From Clostridia bacterium (lineage in GTDB: Bacteria > Bacillota > Clostridia > Oscillospirales > CAG-272), in the NCBI GenBank assembly GCA_017397205.1, contig JAFQJX010000035.1:1-10032 (forward strand): DNA of 10,032 nucleotides, read 5' to 3'. Each line of letters starts with the position of its first letter. Position 1 is the first letter of the stretch. Positions 1-6,137 of the stretch are shown here, one piece after another. The translations under genes were made by a program, and so were the position numbers. The notes below the pieces were generated by a model, which worked only from the letters and a program-made list of their open reading frames with translations, ran no database searches and was not told the origin of the DNA.

Positions 1-54
1 GAAAACGGCGCACCTGAGCAGGTCAATATAGGACTGATAGTCTGTGTGCGTCAT
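1..54 (-). CDS. N-terminal fragment of an unidentified protein
   Basis: Eighteen codons are visible (MTHTDYQSYIDLLRCAVF) before the gene leaves the window. The start is supported by context rather than homology: a perfect sigma-70-type promoter lies 43 bases upstream on the same strand and a purine-rich GGGGGAAAAGG stretch sits just before the ATG. The fragment is too short to name. It starts with a hydrophilic helix-like segment and has no signal peptide. It is transcribed divergently from the NfeD/SPFH operon, so it is probably an independent unit. Confidence is for the existence of the gene, not for any function. Confidence 0.6.
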   Translation of the reverse strand, partial: MTHTDYQSYIDLLRCAVF

Positions 55-96
55 GCCTTTTCCCCCAAATGAATTTGCCAAGCGGCATATATAACA

Positions 97-125
97 ATTA
101 TACTATATCCGTCTTCCGTTGTCAA
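97..125 (-). promoter_or_regulatory. Consensus sigma-70 promoter of the truncated gene
   Basis: On the minus strand TTGACA (120-125) and TATAAT (97-102) are separated by exactly 17 bases. Both hexamers match consensus perfectly. Transcription should start near position 90, giving a leader of about 36 bases before the ATG at 54. No operator-like repeat is obvious. Confidence 0.85.
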
Positions 126-262
126 TGGTCCCGCGCCCGCGCCCGCTGTCGCACCCGCGCGCCTTTTGTCGCGCCTGCCCGTGTCACGCGTGTTTTCTTT
201 CGGTTTTGCTGTGCGTGCGCGGTTTTTGTCATCAAATTTTTGCGTTTTCCTGTAGATTATCA

Positions 263-291
263 TTTACACGGCTCGTAAAATATGCTATGAT
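263..291 (+). promoter_or_regulatory. Extended -10 promoter of the NfeD/SPFH operon
   Basis: TTTACA (263-268) and TATGAT (286-291) are 17 bases apart, and the -10 box is preceded by TGC, an extended -10 element. Transcription should begin near 298. The leader is then only about 18 bases and consists almost entirely of the ribosome binding site AAAGGAGGTG (301-310), which is nearly a full complement of the 16S tail. Confidence 0.8.
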
Positions 292-315
292 ATTTTTGAA
301 AAAGGAGGTGTACCC

Positions 316-747
316 ATGAATTGGTTTTGGTTTGTATTTGCAATTCTGCTCCTGGTGGTTGAGGGGCTGACTGCGCAGCTGGTATGCATCTGGTTTTCCC
401 TTTCCGGCTTCGCGGTGGCGGTCACCGTCTCCCTCTTTCCGAAAATGGGCGTGGTCTGGCAGGTTGTCCTGTTCGTGGTGCTGTCGGGCGTGCTTTTGCT
501 TTCCACGCGCGGGCTTGTGAAAAAGCTGCTTGCGCGCAAAAAGAGCCAGGAGACTAACCTGGAGCTTGTCGTTGGGCACGACGCCGTGGTCACCGAGGAG
601 ATTGACAACGTGCACGGGCAGGGCACCGTGAAAATCAACGGGCTGGAATGGTCCGCCCGTTCCCTTGACGAACGAGTGATTGCCAAGGGCGAGATTGTGC
701 GCGTGGTGCAAATCAACGGAAACAAGGCAATCGTTGAGCGCAAGTAA
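316..747 (+). CDS. Short NfeD-family membrane protein with OB-fold domain
   Basis: The 143-residue protein has an N-terminal membrane region (about residues 1-65, two to three hydrophobic helices with a cytoplasmic KKLLARKK patch following). A soluble beta-rich domain of about residues 80-143 follows. That domain carries the NfeD/OB-fold pattern: a Gly-rich start (HGQGTVKINGLEWSARS), then KGEIVRVVQINGNKAIVE at the C-terminus. The length and the absence of a ClpP-like serine protease domain place it in the short NfeD1b class. Family knowledge: these proteins partner with SPFH/stomatin proteins in membrane organisation or quality control, and the next gene is exactly such a protein, 53 bases downstream. 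The start is fixed by AAAGGAGGTG five bases before the ATG. The family is certain; the physiological role is inferred. Confidence 0.9.
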   Translation: MNWFWFVFAILLLVVEGLTAQLVCIWFSLSGFAVAVTVSLFPKMGVVWQVVLFVVLSGVLLLSTRGLVKKLLARKKSQETNLELVVGHDAVVTEEIDNVHGQGTVKINGLEWSARSLDERVIAKGEIVRVVQINGNKAIVERK

Positions 748-800
748 GCGCCGCCCCGCCACAGAAACCGTTATTTTTAGCTTGAAAGGAGCTTGTACTT

Positions 801-1724
801 ATGGTACCCGTTATTATTGTAGTAGGCATTCTTCTGGTGGTGATTATTACGGTCATCGCCAACATCAAAATCGTTCCCCAATCCAAGGCATACGTGATGG
901 AGCGCCTTGGCGCGTATCACCAGACCTGGGATACGGGCCTGCACGTGGCAATTCCCATCATTGACCGCATTTCCAAGCAGGTGTCGCTCAAGGAGCAGGT
1001 GGCGGATTTCCCTCCCCAGCCCGTGATTACCAAGGACAACGTCACCATGCAGATTGACACCGTCGTCTTTTACCAGATTACCGACCCCAAGCTGTTTACC
1101 TACGGCGTGGAAAATCCCATTGTTGCGATTGAAAATCTGACGGCGACCACCCTGCGTAATATCATCGGTGATATGGAGCTGGACCACACGCTTACCTCCC
1201 GTGACACCATCAACGCGCGCATTCGCTCCATTCTGGACGAGGCAACCGACCCCTGGGGCATCAAAATCAACCGCGTGGAGCTGAAGAATATCAAGCCGCC
1301 CGCCGAGATTCAGGATGCCATGGAGAAGCAGATGAAGGCAGAGCGCCAGCGCCGTGAGGCAATTCTGCGCGCCGAGGGCGAAAAGGCGAGCAACATTCTC
1401 GTGGCACAGGGTAAGAAGGAAAGCCAGATTCTTGCCGCAGAGGCAGATAAGCAGGCAGCCATTCTCCGCGCCGAGGCAGAAAGAGAAGCCCGCATCTGCG
1501 AGGCAGAGGGCGAGGCAGAGGCGCTGCTCAAAATCAACACCGCACAGGCAGAGGCAATCCGCCTGATTAACGAAGCAAACCCGGGCGAGGCATATCTGCT
1601 CATCCGCAAGCTGATGGCATTTGAAAAGGCGGCAGACGGGCAGTCCTCCAAGCTGATTATCCCCAGCGACCTGCAGGGGCTTGTCGGCGCGGTGGCAACC
1701 GTGGCAGAGTCGGTCAAAAAATAA
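801..1724 (+). CDS. SPFH/stomatin-like membrane protein (QmcA/YbbK type)
   Basis: The 307-residue protein starts with a single transmembrane anchor (about residues 1-20). An SPFH/band-7 domain follows (about 22-190), with hallmarks such as QSKAYVMERLGAYHQTWDTG, the IPIIDRIS segment, TKDNVTMQIDTVVFYQI and WGIKINRVELKNI. Then comes a long Ala/Glu/Arg-rich coiled coil (about 175-255) made of repeated RAEGE/AEAE units, and a short C-terminal tail. Members form large ring- or cage-shaped oligomers on the membrane and modulate membrane proteases or microdomains. The AAAGGAG at 785-791 supports the ATG at 801. It is co-transcribed with the upstream NfeD gene, the classical NfeD-SPFH pairing. The exact paralogue (QmcA, HflK/C-like or flotillin-like) is inferred from length and domain order; there is no flotillin C-terminal domain. 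Confidence 0.93.
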   Translation: MVPVIIVVGILLVVIITVIANIKIVPQSKAYVMERLGAYHQTWDTGLHVAIPIIDRISKQVSLKEQVADFPPQPVITKDNVTMQIDTVVFYQITDPKLFTYGVENPIVAIENLTATTLRNIIGDMELDHTLTSRDTINARIRSILDEATDPWGIKINRVELKNIKPPAEIQDAMEKQMKAERQRREAILRAEGEKASNILVAQGKKESQILAAEADKQAAILRAEAEREARICEAEGEAEALLKINTAQAEAIRLINEANPGEAYLLIRKLMAFEKAADGQSSKLIIPSDLQGLVGAVATVAESVKK

Positions 1725-1746
1725 AAAGAAGGGGCGCAGTTGCCCC
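1716..1746 (-). terminator. Intrinsic terminator of the SCIFF/decarboxylase operon
   Basis: Read on the minus strand, GGGGC (1746-1742) and GCCCC (1735-1731) form a stem with a six-base loop. The run UUCUUUUUAUUUUUU (1730-1716) follows immediately. The 3' end therefore overlaps the last codons of the convergent SPFH gene, so the two mRNAs would be antisense to each other over a short stretch. The stem is only 5 bp, but the U-tract is very good. Confidence 0.6.
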
Positions 1747-1753
1747 AAAAAGC

Positions 1754-1786
1754 AAGGCGCAAGCACCAACGTGCTTGCGCCTTTTT
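1754..1786 (+). terminator. Strong intrinsic terminator of the NfeD/SPFH operon
   Basis: A perfect 13 bp stem (1754-1766 with 1771-1783, core GGCGCAAGCAC/GTGCTTGCGCC) encloses a CAAC loop and runs into TTTTT at 1782-1786. On the minus strand the stem is followed by GCUUUUU, so it may also act in the other direction as a first stop for the convergent operon. Confidence 0.9.
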
Positions 1787-1814
1787 GCGTTGTGAAATCC
1801 GTCTGCGACGGGGG

Positions 1815-1936
1815 GAGATATGCGCCTGCGGTGCGTGCAACACTCGCGTAGCGAGATATGCACCTGCGGCGCGTGATATGGACGGCAGAGCCGTCGTGCA
1901 ACACTCGCAAAGCGAGATATGCACCTGTGGCGCGTG
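1815..1936. repeat. Cluster of REP-like palindromic repeats between convergent genes
   Basis: Three near-identical 23-base units (1815-1837, 1853-1875, 1914-1936) share the frame GAGATATGC-N-CCTG followed by GGYGCGTG. Between them lie two copies of an imperfect palindrome (1835-1863 and 1896-1924): GTGCA, ACA, CTCGC, a purine-containing triloop (GTA or AAA), GCGAG, ATA, TGCAC. A third perfect hairpin, GACGGC-AGA-GCCGTC, lies at 1881-1895. All hairpins have triloops and are joined by ATATG-type linkers. The cluster is non-coding, sits between the ends of two convergent operons and lacks a U-tract, so it looks like an intergenic palindromic repeat family and not a terminator. The spacing and sequence are not those of a CRISPR array. 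Confidence 0.75.
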
Positions 1937-1940
1937 GGCA

Positions 1941-3275
1941 TTATTTCACGACCCAAAGATGGGTATAGCCGTAAAAGGAAAGCAGGGGAAGCAGCGCCTC
2001 CGTCACGCGCTCACCCGATACGATGGGCGGCACGGCAGGGGGGCAGGTGAGCGTGGTCCCGGCAAGCACACGCCCCACGCATTTGTCAAGGGGGAGCCGT
2101 TCCTTTGGGGAAAGAAGCGCCTCGCGGACGCTCATAACGGGAGGGGGCGCGCAAGCGGCGGGCGGCATCGGGGCAGGGGCGGCGCGCCGCGGCAGCTCAA
2201 GAAGAAGGTCCACCACCTGTGTGAGCGCCGCCTGCTGCCACGGAGAAAACATCAGTACAACAAGCGTGGGGTCTGCCATCTCGGGAACAAAGCCCGCCTC
2301 CTCCAGGCGCGCGGCAAGCTCTGTGCCCGTGTAGCCCAGGGCGGCGGCATCCACCGTCAGCTTGAGCGGCTCCTCCCCGAGGAGGGGAATGCCGCGGTCG
2401 GACAGGCGCCGCCTTGCCTCTGCCATGCTTCCCTCAAACGCCTTGAGCGCACGAGGAAGCTCCTCCTCCAGACGCGGGTTGACACCGTCCAGGGAGGCAA
2501 GCAAGAGATACGAGGGGCTGGTGGAGGCAAAGAGCGCCAAGGCGTCCTCTACCAGGTCAAGAAATTCAGGCGGTGCCGCCTTGGAAAGATGCAGATACGC
2601 CGTCCCCGTCAGGCAGGGCAGGGTTTTGTGGGCAGAGTCGCACGCGAGGTCCGCCCCAAGAGAAATGGGGTGTCGGTCCCGCGCAAGAAAGCGCAGGTAC
2701 GCCCCGTGTGCATTGTCCACCAGCAGCAAAACGCCGCGTGCGTGGCAAACGCGCGCCAGCGCGTCAATCGGCAGCAGGTTGCCCGTGTAGTCGGGGGAGG
2801 TGACGTAAACCGCCGTGGGCGGCTCCTCCATTGCGTCAAGGCAGGAGGCAAGCAGCTCCTCCGTGATAGGACAGGAGAGGGGGGTGCGGCAGGCGGGCGA
2901 CAGCCAGGTGACGGCAATATCCAGCAGCCCGAGGGCGCTCACGAGGGTGCTGTGTGCGCCCCGTGCCGCAACAAGGTGCGGTCGCGTTCCTCTTGCCGTT
3001 GCATAGGCATGTACGAGCTTCAGCATGGCGCGGATGCAGAGGGAGGAGCCCTCGGTGGAGTACAGGGTTTTTGCCGTGCCGAACAGACGGGCGGCGTTTT
3101 CCTCGCTCTCGCGGATGATTCCCTGTGCGCGGTACAGCACGTCTGCCCCCGCAACCTCGGTCAGGTCGTACGCCTCCACGCCGAGGGGACCCTGCCCCTT
3201 GTGGCCCGGCATATGCAGTCGGGTGGCGTTTTTCTCCCTGTAAGCGGTGAGAAAATCACAGATGGGGGTGGTCAT
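1941..3275 (-). CDS. Orn/Lys/Arg decarboxylase-family PLP enzyme
   Basis: The 444-residue protein belongs to the Gram-positive, short form of the fold type I amino acid decarboxylases (SpeA/YaaO/Cad-like). Visible hallmarks are HMPGHKG (21-27), the GSS phosphate-binding turn (76-78), VDNAHG (186-191, Asp187 facing the pyridine nitrogen) and SAHKTLP (214-220) with Lys217 as the PLP Schiff-base lysine. The C-terminal domain ends in the usual CPPAVPPIVSGE-type segment. The expected reaction is decarboxylation of a basic amino acid to a polyamine-type diamine. However, the usual D-E-A-H-G motif is D-N-A-H-G here and the usual LHHPEG-like segment is LYRAQG, so the substrate is uncertain. The ATG overlaps the maturase stop (ATGA), indicating translational coupling. 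Alternative starts further upstream would run into the maturase gene and lack support. Confidence 0.85.
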   Translation of the reverse strand: MTTPICDFLTAYREKNATRLHMPGHKGQGPLGVEAYDLTEVAGADVLYRAQGIIRESEENAARLFGTAKTLYSTEGSSLCIRAMLKLVHAYATARGTRPHLVAARGAHSTLVSALGLLDIAVTWLSPACRTPLSCPITEELLASCLDAMEEPPTAVYVTSPDYTGNLLPIDALARVCHARGVLLLVDNAHGAYLRFLARDRHPISLGADLACDSAHKTLPCLTGTAYLHLSKAAPPEFLDLVEDALALFASTSPSYLLLASLDGVNPRLEEELPRALKAFEGSMAEARRRLSDRGIPLLGEEPLKLTVDAAALGYTGTELAARLEEAGFVPEMADPTLVVLMFSPWQQAALTQVVDLLLELPRRAAPAPMPPAACAPPPVMSVREALLSPKERLPLDKCVGRVLAGTTLTCPPAVPPIVSGERVTEALLPLLSFYGYTHLWVVK

Positions 3276-4660
3276 TGCTCCCCCTCCGCAAGCGTTTTTG
3301 CCGCCTCCAGCATAATGGCGCACTCCATGCGGCGGCGGAACAGGCGACAGCCCTTTTCGTAAATGCCGCGGACGGAGCCCGTTGCGTGGTAGGCGTTGGC
3401 GGCACAGCCGCCCGAGCAGTACAGCCGCGCCCAGCAGTCCCGACATTCGGGACGGGCGTAGACGTTACAGGCGGCAAACTCCGCCTGCCGCTCGGTGTTG
3501 GTGACGCCCTGCCAGATATCGCCCAGGCGGAAGCGCTCGTCACCCACGAATTGGTGGCAGGGATAGAGGTCGCCCCAGGGGGTGACCGCCATATATTCCG
3601 TGCCCGAGCCACAGCCCGAGATGCGCTTGTAAATGCAGGGACCCTCCTTGAGGTCAATCATGTAATGGTAGAAGGTGAAGGGGGTGCCCTTTTTGTGCTC
3701 CTCCAGCATGAGGGCGGCAAGCTCCTCGTACTGCTTCATCACAATCTCAAGATCCTCCTCGGTCAGGGCGGAGGGATCGTCGTCGGCACAGACGACGGGC
3801 TCCATGCTGAGCTCGCGGAAGCCGAGGCGGAGCATCTCGCGGATATCCTCGAGGAAATCGGGGTTTTCGTGGGTAAAGGTGCCGCGCATATAGTAATTCT
3901 TACCGCCGCGCGCCTCAACGAGCTTTTGGAATTTGGGAACGATGCGCTCCCAGCTGCCCCGTCCCGCGTAGTCCACGCGGTAGCGGTCGTGCACCTCGCG
4001 GCGCCCGTCCAGACTGAGCACGACGTTGCTCATCTCGCGGTTGGCAAAGTCAATCACGCGGTCGTCTATCAGCAGCCCGTTTGTGGTCAGGGTGAAGCGG
4101 AAATGCTTGCCGCACTCCTTCTCGCGCTCGCGGCACCAGGCAACCAGCTCCTCGAGCATATCCAGGTTCATCAGCGGCTCGCCGCCGAAGAAGTCCACCT
4201 CAAGGTTGTGCCGTGTTCCCGAGCTTTCAATCAGGAACTCCATGGCGCGCTTGGCAACGTCCAGCGACATGATGGCGCGCTCGCCGTGGTATTTTCCCTG
4301 GCTTGCGAAGCAGTAGGCACAGTTCAGGTTACAGGTGTGGGCAACGTGCAGGCAAAGCGCCTTGACGACGCCCGAGGTTTTTTGCTTGAGCGCACCTGCC
4401 TTGTCGGCAAAGGTGTCGGGGGTAAACAGACGGCCTGCGTCGCGCAGCTCCTCAATCTGAGCATAGCACTCCTCAAGCTCGCCTCGGTTGACATCCTCCA
4501 GATGCCCGTAGGTGGCAAGCATACGGTCAAGAAGCTCCTCGCGCGGAAGCTCCTCAAACAGCCCGATCATATCGTAGGCAACGGGGTCCACCACGTGAAC
4601 GGAGCCGGAGCAAACGTCCAGCACGATGTACATGCCCCCGAGGGTATAGCGGTGTATCAT
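3272..4660 (-). CDS. scfB: SCIFF peptide maturase (radical SAM/SPASM thioether-forming enzyme)
   Basis: The 462-residue enzyme is expected to use S-adenosylmethionine and iron-sulfur clusters to install a thioether cross-link in the SCIFF peptide encoded just upstream. Domains in order: an N-terminal precursor-binding region (about 1-90, RRE-like, MIHRYTLGGMYIVLDV...SGSVHVVD); the radical SAM motif CNLNCAYC (Cys110, 114, 117); GGEP (159-162); and a SPASM domain with Cys350 and Cys368, the CxxCx5Cx3C set (406, 409, 415, 419) and Cys438. This full complement would ligate two auxiliary 4Fe-4S clusters. An in-frame GTG six bases upstream is rejected because AAAGGAC is correctly placed (7 bases) only for the ATG at 4660. 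The gene lies 92 bases after the precursor, behind a hairpin, and overlaps the next gene by four bases. Confidence 0.95.
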   Translation of the reverse strand: MIHRYTLGGMYIVLDVCSGSVHVVDPVAYDMIGLFEELPREELLDRMLATYGHLEDVNRGELEECYAQIEELRDAGRLFTPDTFADKAGALKQKTSGVVKALCLHVAHTCNLNCAYCFASQGKYHGERAIMSLDVAKRAMEFLIESSGTRHNLEVDFFGGEPLMNLDMLEELVAWCREREKECGKHFRFTLTTNGLLIDDRVIDFANREMSNVVLSLDGRREVHDRYRVDYAGRGSWERIVPKFQKLVEARGGKNYYMRGTFTHENPDFLEDIREMLRLGFRELSMEPVVCADDDPSALTEEDLEIVMKQYEELAALMLEEHKKGTPFTFYHYMIDLKEGPCIYKRISGCGSGTEYMAVTPWGDLYPCHQFVGDERFRLGDIWQGVTNTERQAEFAACNVYARPECRDCWARLYCSGGCAANAYHATGSVRGIYEKGCRLFRRRMECAIMLEAAKTLAEGEQ

Positions 4661-4701
4661 AAGCACGTCCTTTCAAATCGTCAAAAGAGAGGGAGATTGC
4701 C

Positions 4702-4738
4702 GATAAAGAGCAAAGACGCCGCACGGTGGCGGCGTCTT
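4702..4738 (-). terminator. Hairpin attenuator between precursor and maturase
   Basis: A perfect 10 bp stem (AAGACGCCGC, 4713-4722, with 4729-4738) encloses a six-base loop. On the minus strand it is followed by UGCUCUUUA, a broken, weak U-tract. It lies 14 bases after the SCIFF stop codon and about 50 bases before the maturase start. Its likely effect is partial termination or protection of the upstream mRNA, giving more peptide than enzyme. No separate promoter is seen in front of the maturase. Confidence 0.7.
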
Positions 4739-4752
4739 GGAGGAAAGAAGGA

Positions 4753-4908
4753 TTACTTCTTTTCCTTTTTCTTGCTCTCACATGCCTGGTTGGCAATGCC
4801 GCAGCTGGTCTTGCAGGCAGACTGACAGGAAGTCTGGCACTCGCCGCAACCGCCGTTCTTTGCGCTCTCGCAAAGATTTTTGGTATCCAGGGTCTGAATA
4901 CGCTTCAT
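4753..4908 (-). CDS. scfA: SCIFF ranthipeptide precursor, seven-cysteine variant
   Basis: The 51-residue peptide begins MKRIQTLDTKNL and contains the diagnostic SCIFF core GGCGECQTSCQSACKTSC, ending in a Lys-rich tail (KKKEKK). Cysteines are at 13, 21, 24, 28, 32, 36 and 43. The last six match the family's six-in-45 pattern; Cys13 is extra and lies in the leader. SCIFF peptides are modified by the adjacent radical SAM enzyme. In the characterised Clostridium thermocellum homologue the reported cross-link joins Cys32 to Thr37 (from memory), whereas this peptide has Gly37. The start is supported by GGGAGG eight bases before the ATG and by a strong promoter. The peptide is small, ribosomal and probably abundant; family members have been linked to signalling or quorum functions, which is not shown here. 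Confidence 0.95.
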   Translation of the reverse strand: MKRIQTLDTKNLCESAKNGGCGECQTSCQSACKTSCGIANQACESKKKEKK

Positions 4909-4943
4909 AGGTAATTCCTCCCATATATGTATCTGTTTTTATC

Positions 4944-4972
4944 AATATACCACACTTCGCGCGCAAAGTCAA
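4944..4972 (-). promoter_or_regulatory. Promoter of the SCIFF operon
   Basis: On the minus strand TTGACT (4972-4967) and TATATT (4949-4944) are separated by 17 bases. Transcription should start near 4937, leaving a leader of about 29 bases with GGGAGG before the SCIFF ATG. This is the only good promoter seen for the three-gene operon. Confidence 0.8.
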
Positions 4973-5029
4973 GGGGGACAAGGCGCGCGCCCGACAGAAA
5001 AGTCGCCTTTTTTAGCGTCTTAGCACCCG

Positions 5030-6016
5030 TCAGAGCAGGGTGGAAAGCAGCTCACCGTGCGATTTCGGGGAAAGATAGGCAGGCGGTACGTCAAAAACGG
5101 TTTTGCACCCGACGGCACCCTCGCACGCGAGGCGGTAGGTCGCCCGCGCATACGCCACCAACACGGAGGCGGTAAATTCGGGATTGGAGTCAAGAGACAG
5201 GGAATACTCAATCTTGTGGGAATGCTCGCCCGCCTTGCCCGTTTTGCCCGTGCGAATGACGACGCCGCCGTGGGGAATGCCGCTGTGGTCGCGGGCAAGC
5301 TCCTCTGCGGAAATGAAATGAACGGTGGTGTCGTAGTCGGCAAAATAGTGGGGCATTTCCTTGATTTCCCTTTCAATGCGGGATAGGTCCGCGCCCTCCT
5401 CGGCGACCACGAAGCATTCACGGGTGTGCTTTTCACGGGTGGAAAGAGAGGGCTGCTCTCCTGCGCGCACCGCCGCCAGCGCCTCGGGGCGCGGAACGGT
5501 ATACTGACGGGCGTCCAGCACGCCCTCTATGCGGCGAATGGCGTCGGAGTGCCCCTGGCTGACGCCCTTGCCCCAGAAGGTGTAGTCCGCGCCGTCGGGG
5601 AGAATGGCGCCCGCAAGAAAGCGGTTGAGGGAAAACATTCCGGGGTCCCAGCCCACGGAAACGGTGGCAACCCTGCCGCCCTCGCGCGCACTTTCGTCCA
5701 CCCGAGCAAAATGGGCGGGAATCTCGGCGTGGGTATCAAAGCTGTCCACCACGTTGAACAGGCGCGCAAGCGCGGGCGTCTGCTCGGGAAGGTCCTTTGC
5801 GGAGCCGCCGCAAAGAATCATGACGTCAATTTTGTCGCGCCACAGCGGAGCGTCCGCCGCCGCGACGGCGGGAACACCCTCCGTGGAGAGGGAAAGCGTG
5901 GCAGGGTCCCTGCGGGTAAAGACCGCCGCGAGGGTCATATCGGGATTCTGGCGCAGGGCGCTTTCAATGCCGCGGCCAAGGTTGCCGTAGCCGTAAATGC
6001 CGACGCGAATGCTCAT
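5030..6016 (-). CDS. ddh: meso-Diaminopimelate D-dehydrogenase
   Basis: The 328-residue enzyme catalyses NADP-dependent reductive amination of L-2-amino-6-oxopimelate to meso-diaminopimelate, the one-step shortcut in lysine and peptidoglycan precursor synthesis. Features: Rossmann motif GYGNLG (9-14), CGGSAKDLPEQTP (69-81), DSFDTH (91-96), SVGWDPGMFSLNR (120-132) and FWGKGVSQGHSDAIRRI (147-163), then DYDTTVHFI and IPHGGVVIRTGKTG in the substrate-binding half. All closely follow the Corynebacterium-type enzyme as remembered, and the length is typical. The frame is open 30 codons further upstream, but AAGGAGG seven bases before the ATG at 6016 fixes the start. It has its own promoter and appears monocistronic; no clear terminator is seen before the SCIFF promoter. 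Confidence 0.96.
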   Translation of the reverse strand: MSIRVGIYGYGNLGRGIESALRQNPDMTLAAVFTRRDPATLSLSTEGVPAVAAADAPLWRDKIDVMILCGGSAKDLPEQTPALARLFNVVDSFDTHAEIPAHFARVDESAREGGRVATVSVGWDPGMFSLNRFLAGAILPDGADYTFWGKGVSQGHSDAIRRIEGVLDARQYTVPRPEALAAVRAGEQPSLSTREKHTRECFVVAEEGADLSRIEREIKEMPHYFADYDTTVHFISAEELARDHSGIPHGGVVIRTGKTGKAGEHSHKIEYSLSLDSNPEFTASVLVAYARATYRLACEGAVGCKTVFDVPPAYLSPKSHGELLSTLL

Positions 6017-6023
6017 AAGTATG

Positions 6024-6045
6024 CCTCCTTGGGGCAGGATGCCCC
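6024..6045 (-). promoter_or_regulatory. Leader hairpin abutting the ddh ribosome binding site
   Basis: On the minus strand GGGGCA (6045-6040) and TGCCCC (6036-6031) form a 6 bp stem with a three-base loop. It is followed at once by AAGGAGG (6030-6024) and, seven bases later, the ddh ATG. The hairpin could stabilise the short leader or affect ribosome access; no ligand-binding fold is visible. Confidence 0.45.
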
Positions 6046-6056
6046 TGAATACGGCT

Positions 6057-6085
6057 ATTATAGCACAACGCCACCTCGCGGGCAA
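6057..6085 (-). promoter_or_regulatory. Extended -10 promoter of ddh
   Basis: A perfect TATAAT (6062-6057, minus strand) is preceded by TGC, an extended -10 element. Seventeen bases upstream is TTGCCC (6085-6080), a partial -35. The predicted start is near 6050, giving a leader of about 34 bases that contains the hairpin and the ribosome binding site. Confidence 0.75.
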
Positions 6086-6137
6086 GGGGGACGGGCAAAA
6101 AAACAAGGTTTTTCAGGGCGTAGCGCCGCTCTTTTTT

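Noticed and set aside
126..250. C-rich then T-rich stretch with repeated CCCGCG and GCGTG motifs
   Set aside because: The motifs are short and irregular, with no stable gene-like frame, terminator or repeat unit. It looks like plain spacer between two divergent promoters.
1815..1936. Possible short CRISPR array
   Set aside because: Units are 23 bases with unequal gaps (15 and 38 bases). The gaps are themselves palindromic and similar to each other, and no cas gene is near.
1740..3362. Long open frame on the plus strand, antisense to the PLP enzyme
   Set aside because: It runs through the terminator, the repeat cluster and the reverse complement of a clear decarboxylase-family gene. It has no ribosome site and an Arg/Gly-rich low-complexity product, as expected from antisense of GC-rich coding DNA.
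4661..4666. GTG start for the SCIFF maturase two codons upstream
   Set aside because: AAAGGAC would be only one base from the GTG but is seven bases from the ATG at 4660, and the ATG start matches the family N-terminus.
3275..4825. Long open frame on the plus strand, antisense to the SCIFF maturase
   Set aside because: It mirrors a gene with unmistakable radical SAM and SPASM motifs and even crosses the intergenic hairpin and SCIFF gene. It is a by-product of codon use on the other strand.
4991..5014. Hairpin plus TTTTTT on the plus strand downstream of ddh
   Set aside because: The stem is only 4 bp and it points away from ddh. No plus-strand gene ends there.
6017..6106. Thirty-codon N-terminal extension of ddh
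   Set aside because: The stretch contains the ddh promoter -10 box and ribosome site. The ATG at 6016 has AAGGAGG at ideal distance and gives the usual family length.
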